Assembly (NCBI RefSeq): GCF_958298935.1
Contig: NC_084929.1
Location: 36,459,501 to 36,523,500 of the forward strand
Source of the DNA: Phragmites australis
Taxonomy: Eukaryota; Streptophyta; Magnoliopsida; Poales; Poaceae
Direction: 5' to 3'
DNA: 64,000 nucleotides
Made by a program: the position numbers and the translations under genes. Shown here piece by piece: positions 21,001 through 30,830 of this stretch (its first letter is position 1; every line of letters begins with the position of its first letter). Below the pieces are notes generated by a model that worked only from the letters and a program-made list of their open reading frames with translations, had not been told where the DNA came from and searched no databases.

Positions 21001-24000
21001 AAAAGAAACATCTTTCAATGTGCAGTGACAACCTCAACATGCACTACTTTGCACAGATTTATAAAACTAATAAGTAGAGCCTCATACCTTTAGCATGCTT
21101 GACAAATCCCCATAAATCTGCTCAAATTGAGCAAATCGTTTCCATACCTACAAGAGAATAGCAACATAAATTAGCTCGGACAACAAAAGGAGTGATGAAT
21201 GTACATACCGAATATTCTTATGCTAACTTCTCCTCAGCTGAATTATTTTCCTTAGCCATGATGCTACTTATAGACAGACGTACTTATAGACAGACGTAAC
21301 CAACCATGTATGGTGGATATCTATTTGCATTTTACACCACTATAACTAAAATCCAACAACAAGACAATATGAGTTCCTAGGCAACTAAGAATTTCACAAA
21401 AAAATTGGAAATGGCCACATTATGAGTTATTTGCTATTGCTACTGTTGAACTACCATTATTGCTAATTAACATCTTGCTTTAGGAAATGCAAAGTAATGC
21501 TGAAATTGCTTCTCTTAATGATAATAAAACAAAAAGCTTACCTCCATGGATTCCTCAGAAGGAAGTAAGCTCAGTGCTCTCTCAAACAAAGCACGTACGT
21601 TTCTATCGTCATTTAAGCGACACAGGAAGTCCGCATATCTGGATAATAGCATCAGTTTCAATAATCCACCAAATATACTTATGTCTTAACTACAATATGA
21701 CAGCAAACGTCCCTTCTCAACAGCCAAAATGAATATAAAATTTGTAGCACATAGTAACCAGTGTAGTGGAGCAAGCCATTTTTGGTATATGCATTAGAGC
21801 ATAACAGACCATAAAACACAGGATAATTTTAGGTACCACTGACCCAAAGAAAAAAAAAACTTACTCGAGGATATATCCTGGCTCATGCATAAATCTCTTT
21901 AAACCAGCTTCAAAAACACTTTGTGCCACCTATAAGAGAATACTTAGCATATTGCACAATGAGATGATTGCAAACTGAAAGAAGAATTGAATTCTAGAAA
22001 CAATGTATATGTAGCATGAAATGTTCGGTCTAAAAAACTCTCTCAAATTGAGTTCAGTCTAAATCCTAACAAAAATTATTACAAACAAAATGTCAACTTC
22101 TAGATGGCATGCATACAAACCCTCTCTGCATGACCCAAATAACTACACACTAGATGCCCAAATTCTAAAAAGTCCCATTTTGGGTAATCGCCCAGAAAGG
22201 ACATGAAAGTTTTGTACTTGTTGGGATGACAGGTTAACTGATACAAGGTCCGAACACGAATACTAAATATGCAAGATGCTGCAAGGTGATACAAACTGTA
22301 TCAAAGATCCATTTCTGTGATGAATTTTTAGGTTTGAGCTTGTTAACTTTGTATAGATTGACAAATGATGGATGATACATTGAGGCCCAATGGGCACCAT
22401 ATATAGAGGTATAGCAGGGAAACCCTAGGACTAGGAGATGACTCTAATACCTTTGACTATTATACCTGAACACCCCCCTCAAATGCAACGTGAATGCAAT
22501 AACGTTGCATTTTAAGAGTTGTCACTAAGCATTAGGCCTAAAATAAAAGATACATCCGAAGTCCGATATTGAAGATGTCGTCAAAGCGTGCAATTCTTGA
22601 ACAATGTCAATGTACAAAACGATCTCCACAAGAGGGTACTGCATTCACGACCCATACTTCAACAAATACCTCAAGTCTTCACAAACCATCCTTTGACTCT
22701 TAAAATATGAATCTTGCTTTGAAGGCTTTGAACACAACGAGAATAGTGAAATGTGTCAAATCATGCCAAAGGGAGAATAGAGAAAGCACTACTGCAAGAT
22801 GACAAGCAGTGAGAATATCATGATGACGACAAAGACAGACATTGGTCATGGAGTGTAACAAGACAACTACGGAAGGGACTAAGAGGGCAAAATCGCATCA
22901 ATGACGACGACAATGAGGTTAGCCAAATCGGCGGGACTCAGCAAACTGCAAATGAAAAGAGGAAAAATGGCTGATTTACAGAATTTATGGACACGTAAGG
23001 CTAAGACGAACTGGAAGAGTATATGTGTGGAGTTGAATGGACGGACGCAACAGAAAACATGAAATCTGGACACAGCAGAAGGCACAACTCTAAAGCAAGA
23101 TAGTAGCAGCAAGTCGATACAAAGATAGCTAGCAGCCCCTGTTCCTCGACCAAACCAACACGAGCAGGCTTCTGCCCAAAAGCAATGTCATAGAGAGACG
23201 GCCCCAAACAGTAGCAGAGGCGCGTGGAGTAGAGGGAGGTAGGAAGAGCAGATGCGGACCGAGGCAGGTGCCGAGGAAGGGGCAATCCTTGCAGATGTAC
23301 TCCGGAAGCGCGGCTGCCATGCTGGTGTTGTTGAGGACATCCATGGCGAAGCCGAAGGCGCCGACTTCGGGGAAGATGAGTTGGTCGGCGGCAAGGATGT
23401 CCTCCGAGCTACGCATGTCGCGGATGTCGAAGCTGAGGTGGCAGATGGCGTTGCACACACTACGCACGTTGCCCGCGCTGTAGTCCGTGAAGCATGGACA
23501 GAGAGGGAGGTGGAGCTGCAGCGTTGACTACTCCGTTTCGGGAGCAACCGACGGGACAGGGGACGAAGTGCATGGTGGCACCGGTGGACAGCATACGGCG
23601 GCGGGCAGCAGACTGTGGATCCCGGATCCGGTGCGACAGAGATCGAGGTAGGACAAATCCGGCGCGATGACGCCAGATGTGCCTCGTGATGACAACAGAA
23701 GTGGGGCGCAACGGCACTGCTTCGTCCCAGTGGCGGGCGGATCCAAGCATGAAGACAACAGGCGCTGGTCGCAACAATGAATCCAAGATTCGGACGATGG
23801 ACAGCGGAAGCAACATGAAGAAAACAGTCGACGACTCAACGATGGCTGGTGCAAATGTTGGACGTGGACCACGACACGACGAAGGACGAAACGGGCATGC
23901 GAATGACTCGAACGAGTGCGCAAACAAGCGGTGCATGGACGACAATGGCTTGAAGATCTGCCGCATGCGATGTGCTGCGACGTGTGGCAGCGATGTGAAG

Positions 24001-27000
24001 ATGAAGATGAAGATGGATTTGGATCATGGGTGGATTAGATGGAGACCTAACCCTAACCCTAACCCTAACTAGGCTCTGATGCCATGTTAACTTTGTATAG
24101 ATTTACAAATGATGGATGATACATTGAGGCCCAATGGGCACTATATATAGAGGTCCAAGAGGGAAACCCAAGGACTAGGAGATGACTGTAATACCCTTGA
24201 CTATTATTCTCTTGAGTATTATACCCTTAACAGAGCTTAATACTACATTCTAGACCCTATGAAAATTAAATATATTTTTTTTCTAATTCTCTTCACCACT
24301 ACTGTCAAAATGTCATGGGCATAAAGCCCTAGGGATGGGTAGGGGGCAGCAGCCGACCCAGGTGATGCTGCTCAACCAAGGGGTGGTGGCCAGCAGCCCT
24401 AGAATAGCTGCCACCACCCCCTCCAAGCCGGCCTCCTCAACTTGGATGCCAAGGTCTCTTTAATTAGGAATCTATCTATTGTAAGTTAGAAAAGGTTTAG
24501 GAGATCCAATATGTAAACCTCTACAGCAACAAGAAAGCCTTTTAGTCCCAAGCAAGTTAGGGTAAGCTAGAGATGAAACCCAACAAGATCAATTTGTAAA
24601 GAAATTAAGGGGAAACCCTCCAGGTCTCTCTAGCTCTCAAGCCATGGGCACACTACACAAAATTGATATTGGAACTACAAAAAATGCATGACAATATGTA
24701 ACAGAAAAGAGGAGGGGCGTAGATGCCATCACTTTCGCAACCTTTGCATCCTTGTCGAGGCAAAATGCCATAGTAGCATAAGCAACATACACATGATAAG
24801 TGCAGCTTGGTGACTTCCGAGCATCCAAAAAGTACTTACGAGCTGCTTCAATGCCTTCACTTCTCCTTAGAAACCGAATAAACTACAGTAGGAAACCAAA
24901 GTACTAAAGCTATCACAAAGGGCACAACAATAGGTCGTACGTACATTAAAAGTAATTGCGGCTCACCTGAATGTGTGCAAGTGAAGTCACACTTGCATTT
25001 TCAGCAATAAGAGACTCATATATTGTCTTAGCAGTCTGCACCAGAAGGCGTATATGAGAAAATAATGATCATCTTAAGCGTGATTGCAGTTTGTTAGTGT
25101 GCAAAGGCAGCTAATTGACCTGAATTGCCCCTCTGGACTCTTCCATTTCAGCAAATGCATACTTCAGTACTTCAGAATCTAAGAAAGAGAATTTCAGGGA
25201 TTAAAATAGGCCAGGAAATGCTACTCTAGATGTTACTCAAAACGAAGACTACTAAAAAAGTCAACAGGTCAAATAGACATAGGTCACATAGCTAGTGCTT
25301 CAACACTTTGATAGCCTTTAGTTAATCCATATGATCCAACGTAAAAAAAAACACGTCCTGTGTACAATTGATGTGGATTCCTCATCTTGATCCAGGATGT
25401 AAGTTGACTTGTGACAAAGTTCTAACATGCGGACCTCACAAACTGTTTTGCAATGCAGGGCCCACAGTCAGTGCTCTTTAGGGTAGACAGACTGAACTGT
25501 TATCTTGCTCTTGGAACACACAGTGGACTGCCCAGGCCATTAGTCACACATCTTCGGAACACAGACTCGTGGAGGCATTCAATATCCTCCTTAGAAATAT
25601 GCTGCGCCTTAAATAACCTTCACAAAAATGTCTTGTCCCAGTGGTAACGTTCATCCTCTGGGAGATGTACCTCAAGGAATATACCAATTCATCTGGTGAA
25701 TTTTATTTAGGTAGACCAGTCATTTAGTTGAAGTAATGGAATATCCCCAAAGAACTATTCACAGATAGAAGCACGTGGAAGTTAGCAATCCACGTGCTAG
25801 AACCATAATTTATGCATCAGTCTCTTTATACCGTTATTACTTTTATTTTGTTACTATTACTAGTACCTTTATAATCATTATTGTTTTCACATCATCTTTT
25901 TAGTTGGATCTTATGGGTTTCATCTCTAGCCTACCCTAACTTGCTTGGGACAAAGGCTGCTGCTGTTGTTGTTGTAGACCAGTCATTTAGTTCCACTAGG
26001 TAAGGCTGTAACACATTTCTCTTGACAGCAGGGATACCCTTTGAAACTCTGGTTATTGTTTTTTTTCCAAGGACCCACCCACATCCTCAGAGCATGTTCT
26101 GAGTTCTTCCGGTGAACCAGAGTACCAGATACATACTTCCAGAAGAATACATTGACTAGTGGAGCAAGTATCCATGAATTGAAACAATCAACTGGACTTC
26201 AGAGAACATTTATTACCAGGGATAGCTTTTAGAGCACGCTGAAATATTTTGGCTGCAGAATCCAAAGAACCGTTCTTTGCATGCCACATAGCATAATCAT
26301 ACCATATATCAGGATGATGGTATAGATACATCAGGCACTGGCAATAAAAAAACGTAATAATTAAATCAATTGCATTCAGTCCATTGATCATTTACAAAAT
26401 CTAATATGTTCCACTGTGCAATTGCAGAAACTGGTAAACTCAGGCCGAGGGCTCAAACACTTAAGGTAAGAGAAGTTTACATGAAATGACCTCATTAGCT
26501 ACATCAATGCTTTTTCATTGTCTTGGAACTTGGATAAACTACAACCATAAAAGCAAGAACTGCATAGCGAAATTGAAAACTGTGATTTGCTTCCACAAAG
26601 TAATAGCACATATAAGATGTTTATACATGTAAAGATATAATCATATTGTATAAGACTGTCCAACTAGAGTCACTCAAAAGAATAATATACACAGCATCAT
26701 CTCACTCAGACACCTCTATGCAATTAAGTAAACAGACAGAAATGGGCTTACTTGCTCATAAGTAAAGGTAACACGCCTATTAGCAGTTGTAGCATCAATC
26801 CTTTGAGGGTTCCCCCTACAGTGAAACAGAATTCTTGCAATTAGCATAGATGTGGGGACTAATCTTAAACACAAGAGACAGAAGGTGACAAACTGGATAA
26901 CAAGTTAGAATAATGGTTTAATAAATGATTTGCCCCCACAGATGGACCATAAAAAAAAGAAAAGGTACAGATCGCAGAACACAAATTAATTGCAAAATTA

Positions 27001-29521
27001 GCTGTGTACTCACTTTTCAAATGCCAAAAGTCTTTTCCATGCCATACACTGTTGCTCTTCCTGTGAAAAGAGTTAACAAGTTACCAGCCAGTCAATTACT
27101 AGTCATTTAAACCTACCAGACTACATAAAAAAGTAAACATACTTTTCCATTGTTGAAAAGATTGTCAGAAAAACTTCAATAATCCAAAGCAAGATCAGTA
27201 AACCAAACAAGCAGTTTATTGGGAAGGATACTCGTATTAAGTTCAATCTGACATAATAGCCTAAACAAAAAAGAAGCAAAACACGGTAACCTAAAGACAA
27301 TCTGACAGTGATTAGCCTAAACTCAAAGCAAGCAAAACACAATATGGGAGAACTTCTATTGGATGCACCTGAAACTGACCTAATGAAAAATTATTTTCAT
27401 GTTAAGCAGATGTATTCTGAAATATACAATAAACTTCTGTTTCTGGAGTGCAACTGAATGGGCTTCAACTAGCTAGCTATACAGTTTGGACTCTAGAGAA
27501 ATGGTAGATTTACCAACAGTGTGAGGAATACCATCACATGTCGAGAACAAAAATATGGGTACGAGGAAAAAGCCCTGTTAGCCGGCTTTCTTAAGCCTTC
27601 AGTCCCAAGCAAGTTGGGGCAGTAGACTACAACTAATTATTGATTAAAAAAAATCAATTTGTAAAGTCAATATTTATGGGTTCACACCATACCTAGTGTA
27701 AATATAGGACTCGACGTTTTCTCTCTCAAAAAAATATATAATGACCTGACAAATGGTTTACCTTGCAGGAGCCTGTAGGGGGGATGGCCAGCACATTCCA
27801 ATCAATATCATCAATGTACTTCTTGCGCTCTCTATATACAGCTTTAGCACTGTTAAACTTTGGTTGATATTCGGATAACAAACCTTTTGCCTGGAACATG
27901 GATAGATAATCATTAACTCAAGTATGAACTATGAAGTTTACATCGCCAAAGCCAAAGATCTAGTAACACTAAAATAGCAAGAAAGCATAAAACTAGGAAG
28001 TTTACATCGCCAAAGCCAAAGATCTAGTAACACTAAAATAGCAAGAAAGCATAAAACAAGTTTTTTCCACCACAACTTTTAGACTTATTTGCATGTTGCT
28101 TTGCAGAAAGATCAAAAAAATCCAAATAGATATTCTAATTACCAAAGTGCGGCTAACGGAATTCTCGAAGTTCTCGTAATCCTTCCATAGCTGCTCTACA
28201 TGATTTGTCGGAACTAAAATTGCCTTCTGGTACACTTTTCGTACGGTGGTCATGCGATGTGACTCTTCCTGGGGCGTCACGGCCTAAAGAGTTTGCAAGC
28301 AAACGATGACTTAGAACGCAAACACAAATAAAGGGCTATAACGTTAGCATGGGGAATAGAACAGGAAATAAGAAGGAACACAACACACCGGCATCAGCTT
28401 TAAGAAAGCAATATACTCCATCCAAACAGGACCAGAAGCAGCATCATTCCCTGGCAAATTTAAGTATTCTTAGTTAAGAATATTCTATTCTACTCCAAAA
28501 ACCACATCATCACCAGACACTGGTTGGAATGAGAACCCTCAAATTACCAACATAATTGAGCATGAAATCGAAAGCCTTTTTTGTCTCATCCAGACCCACA
28601 GAGCCCCTCTTATCGTTTACTCTCCTGATAAAGTTGATGTAACACCGCCTGCAAGTTAAATCCGACCCGATAGACCAATGTTAATAATATTGTCCTTGAA
28701 AACAAACTTGAAAGTCAATGGCCGTAACTAAGAGCAAGACAAGGAGCGGAAGGGAAAAATATCTTCTGTATATAAATGACTTGACCTAGTGACTAGGGTT
28801 TGATCAGAGAACTGACGCATTGGTGAGTGGTGAGAACATGAGGCAAAATGAACAGGAAATGTTGCTCAACTTGCGAATCAACGTGCATGCATGAGAAGAG
28901 AAATTCGTGTTCAAAAGGCACTTCAACTCAAGTGGGGAATATGTTGTGGGTGAGCTAACCAGAGGTTAATGTGAAGGCAGTTGAGCAAGCATCTGCTGAA
29001 AATCTGCTTGGTGGCTTCGTCGTTGTTGGTGGCCATGTAGGCTTCGACATACTGCTTCCAGTATTTGGCCTGCGCATCACATTGTCATGTTACATTACAT
29101 GGTGTCAGTAGTGTCAGCGCAAGAATGAGGAACGGAAAGGTAAGGGAAAGGATACTGACAGCCGTGGGGAAGGTGGCGAGCAGCTTCTCGTAGATAGGGG
29201 CGGCCTCGTTGATGGGGAGCAGCTGAAGGATTGGATTGGATTGGATAGGGTTAGAGAAGGGAAGCATAGCATTCAGGTGAGTGAGTTGAGAGTAGAGTAG
29301 AGGATGACTAACGAGGGCCTCGTTGGCGAGGATCTCGGCGGCCTGGACGTTGTAGATGTCGCCGCCATCGCCTCCGCCTCCGGATTTCTGTAAGCAGCAC
29401 GAGCAGGGAGAGGTGATTGATTCAGTTGCACGAAGGAACCTAGCCAGGCCAGGCCCTAAGAAGAAGAGAAGGAAGGGAGGGAGAGATAAGCCAGGCCACT
29501 TGCCTTTGCCTCTTCGGGCAT
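18066..29521 (-). CDS. CSTF77: Cleavage stimulation factor subunit 77 (CstF77, suppressor-of-forked family), 23 coding exons
   Basis: Encodes a 747-aa nuclear scaffold of the mRNA 3'-end processing machinery; in the family it dimerises through HAT (half-a-TPR) repeats and bridges CstF64 and CstF50. The joined exons keep phase throughout. Recognised pieces in order: IYNVQAAEILANEAL and LLPINEAAPIYEKLL at the N-terminus; HAT repeats with YWKQYVEA, HVEQLWKDYENFE, RERKKYIDDIDWN, YHHPDIWYDYAMWHAKNG, RKYFLDARKSPSCTYHVY, RLNDDRNVRALFERAL and VWKRFAQFEQIYGDL; then DVVSRYSYMNLWPCSS, ETSQMVIYDPKQ, a low-complexity linker, GPSPDIDVVLSVLLQ, and the C-terminal VPRDIFRLRQIQRSRG with a Gly/Ser-rich tail. 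Length matches plant CstF77 (about 730-750 aa). No stop or frameshift found. The start (29519-29521) gives a six-codon first exon and is the least certain part. Confidence 0.93.
18975..19306. mobile_element. MITE-like element in intron 20 of CSTF77
   Basis: About 330 bp bounded by imperfect inverted ends: GGCATGTTTGATTGAGGGGA on the left and, read in reverse, GCTGTGTTTGGCAGCTTGGG on the right. Non-coding, of the size of a miniature inverted-repeat element. Target duplication not resolved, so the family is not assigned. Confidence 0.5.
22341..22472 (-). repeat. 3' LTR of the short-LTR element
   Basis: 132 bp, similar to 24085-24232 apart from scattered substitutions and a length difference of 16 bp, mainly near the outer end, so the insertion is not brand new. 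Confidence 0.85.
23243..23494 (-). pseudogene. Captured fragment of imidazole glycerol phosphate synthase hisHF (HISN4), glutaminase domain
   Basis: 84 codons, in the sense direction of the retrotransposon, resembling the N-terminal glutamine amidotransferase (HisH) part of plant HISN4: DYSAGNVRSVCNAICHLSF, then ILAADQLIFPEVGAFGFAMD, then PFLGTCLGPHLLF, where the family has GICLG with the catalytic Cys (kept here). The complete enzyme is a plastid bifunctional protein that forms imidazole glycerol phosphate and AICAR in histidine synthesis. Only about one seventh of the protein is present, similarity ends abruptly on both sides, and no start or rest of the synthase exists, so it is a transduplicated fragment. 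Confidence 0.8.
24071..24084 (-). other. Primer binding site (initiator tRNA-Met type)
   Basis: Minus strand TGGCATCAGAGCCT directly inside the LTR. The canonical plant site is TGGTATCAGAGC, one base different. It fixes the orientation of the short-LTR element. Confidence 0.85.
24085..24232 (-). repeat. 5' LTR of the short-LTR element
   Basis: 148 bp. In element sense it starts TGTTAAGGGTATAATACTC and includes a TATATATAG box near 24141-24150, a plausible promoter. Confidence 0.85.
24533..24590 (-). repeat. SINE-like tail fragment in CSTF77 intron 14
   Basis: AGTCCCAAGCAAGTTAGGG followed by AAGCTAGAGATGAAACCC, a motif resembling the 3' part of grass Au-type SINEs. Only the tail region is recognisable. 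Family assignment is from memory and tentative. Confidence 0.45.
25905..25985 (+). repeat. SINE-like tail with TTG repeats in CSTF77 intron 11
   Basis: GGGTTTCATCTCTAGCCTAC through CTTGCTTGGGAC, ending in a CTGCTGTTGTTGTTG run. The TTG-repeat tail is typical of Au-like SINEs. It is the reverse complement of the motif at 24533 and 27595. Confidence 0.55.
27595..27632 (-). repeat. SINE-like tail fragment in CSTF77 intron 8
   Basis: CAGTCCCAAGCAAGTTGGGG, a short copy of the same tail motif as at 24533. Very short, so low confidence as a separate insertion. Confidence 0.35.
27933..28060. repeat. 64-bp perfect tandem duplication in CSTF77 intron 7
   Basis: The sequence from GAAGTTTACATCGCC to GCATAAAAC is present twice at 64-bp spacing (from 27933 and from 27997). 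Entirely intronic and just downstream of exon 7. Confidence 0.9.
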
Positions 29522-29985
29522 CTCGTTAGTGGGTGGTCGACCGGCCGATGAGAAGGGGCGGATCTAACACCCCGGCGAGCTCTGGCGACAGCCAGAGGTA
29601 GCCGGCGGCGGAGCAACAACCACCCCTCCCCCTCCGGTGGCAGATCTACGACCCCGAGCGAAGCAACGGCGAGTGAGAAAACCATACAATCAGAGGAAGG
29701 AGAAGGGGAGCGCTGACATACATACCGTTGCGATGTGTCACGAACCCCACTCAATTGGCAAAGGAATCACTCGACTGCTCAACACCAAATCACTCCAACC
29801 GAAGTTATACAGAGAGTTTGAGGTCCAAATACAATAACAGAGATACAATCAGAGGAAGGAGAAGCTCTACGGGACTGGGAAGAAGAGGGCAGCAGAGAGA
29901 AGGGGATTTGGGAATGGAGAGAGAGCTCAGAGGGAGGACAGGAGCCAGAGGTAGGAGGAGATGTCGTTCGGGGTGGCCTGTTTGG
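29522..29985. other. Promoter and 5' leader region of CSTF77
   Basis: GC-rich upstream sequence of the minus-strand gene. No clear TATA box is evident, as is usual for housekeeping genes. It contains a direct repeat ACAATCAGAGGAAGGAGAAG near 29691 and 29847 (about 158 bp apart). No separate gene is supported. Confidence 0.45.
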
Positions 29986-30830
29986 TAAGTTGCCGTATAA
30001 TGGTTTGAAATTCGACTATTTGAATAAAATTTATTGATTAAAATTTAAAATTTAGTCAAAAAGTTGTCAGAACCGCCTTACGCGATAACTGAGCGGTTTA
30101 TGCGATAGCCGAGTACTAATTTTTCGAGTGAATTTGATCGAAAACCAAGTGATTTGAAATGGTAACCGACCGGATGAACTCGCAATCAATGATTTTGTTG
30201 GAAAATAAAAAATATCAAAAAATCAGGAAAAATAGTAACAAATATGGCATGAGATTTGCTATGTTTTATTTAATTAGAAAAATTTTTGGCATAACTTTTA
30301 CTATATTTTAGAAGTTTCCAAGATAACAAATAGATACTAATAGCAATACGAACATGAACATATAATTATTTCATCGAATATATACATACATTACATATGT
30401 AGCACCTCAAATTAATAAATATATGTTGAATTATCCGTATTAAAGCTAAAAACACAGTCGCATGTCATTCATCAGTACTTACCAAAGTGATAATCGATGC
30501 TTAAAATATAGTTTGCATAGTATCCACGTCACGTACAACTTACGAGATAGAAAAAAATAGTATAATACTATGGTATGGAAATAAAGTAGTTACAAAAGGT
30601 AAATTTTTATCACTTTTAGAACCACCAGCCTGGGGCAATTAAATTCGGTTGTATTGTACTCCTCGGTGGACATGAGTATTATACGTCGTGTAGATAGCAA
30701 CTCTGCCTTAAGCTCTGTCCAAGTTTGCCCTGTCCATAGAGAAGTGGTTGAACATTGTCCTTGTAATATGGCATAAAAATTAGGGTCTTACCACTCATAG
30801 ACCCACTGAATATAAGGCTCTAACTAAGCA

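Larger units (their letters stand above)
22341..24232 (-). mobile_element. Short-LTR non-autonomous retrotransposon carrying a hisHF fragment, in intron 14 of CSTF77
   Basis: A complete 1892-bp element: LTRs of 132 and 148 bp with TGTTAA...TTAACA-type ends, a 5-bp target duplication GAGCT (22336-22340 and 24233-24237), a primer binding site for initiator tRNA-Met beside the right LTR (TGGCATCAGAGCC, minus strand) and a polypurine tract beside the left LTR (GAGGGGGG). It is therefore in minus orientation, the same as the host gene. It encodes no gag or pol and must have moved with enzymes from another element. The interior contains a host-derived coding fragment (23243-23494). The small LTRs recall TRIM elements, but the interior is longer. 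Confidence 0.85.
18066..29521 (-). other. CSTF77: Exon map of CSTF77
   Basis: Coding exons, in gene order, minus strand: 29504-29521, 29313-29387, 29160-29222, 28960-29069, 28548-28648, 28389-28450, 28143-28283, 27762-27890, 27014-27060, 26752-26815, 26217-26337, 25120-25178, 24967-25035, 24742-24882, 21865-21929, 21542-21638, 21088-21147, 20266-20418, 19602-19668, 19415-19525, 18693-18803, 18345-18524, 18066-18265. They sum to 2244 bases, an exact multiple of three. All introns are GT-AG except intron 1, which fits only as GC-AG (AAG|GCAAGT). Intron 14 (21930-24741) is the largest and contains an inserted retrotransposon. Boundaries were read by eye from splice signals plus conserved protein sequence. 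Confidence 0.85.

Noticed and set aside
24044..24070. CCCTAACCCTAACCCTAACC as interstitial telomere sequence
   Set aside because: Only about three units, the plant telomere unit is CCCTAAA, and the tract sits next to the primer binding site of the short-LTR element as part of its leader.
23528..24072. Other open frames inside the short-LTR element as genes
   Set aside because: No resemblance to known proteins on either strand; probably leader or further captured sequence that I cannot identify.
27014..27060. Cys where other plant CstF77 proteins have Trp (EEQQCMAW) as a damaging change
   Set aside because: A single substitution with intact frame and splice sites; it may be normal in this lineage.
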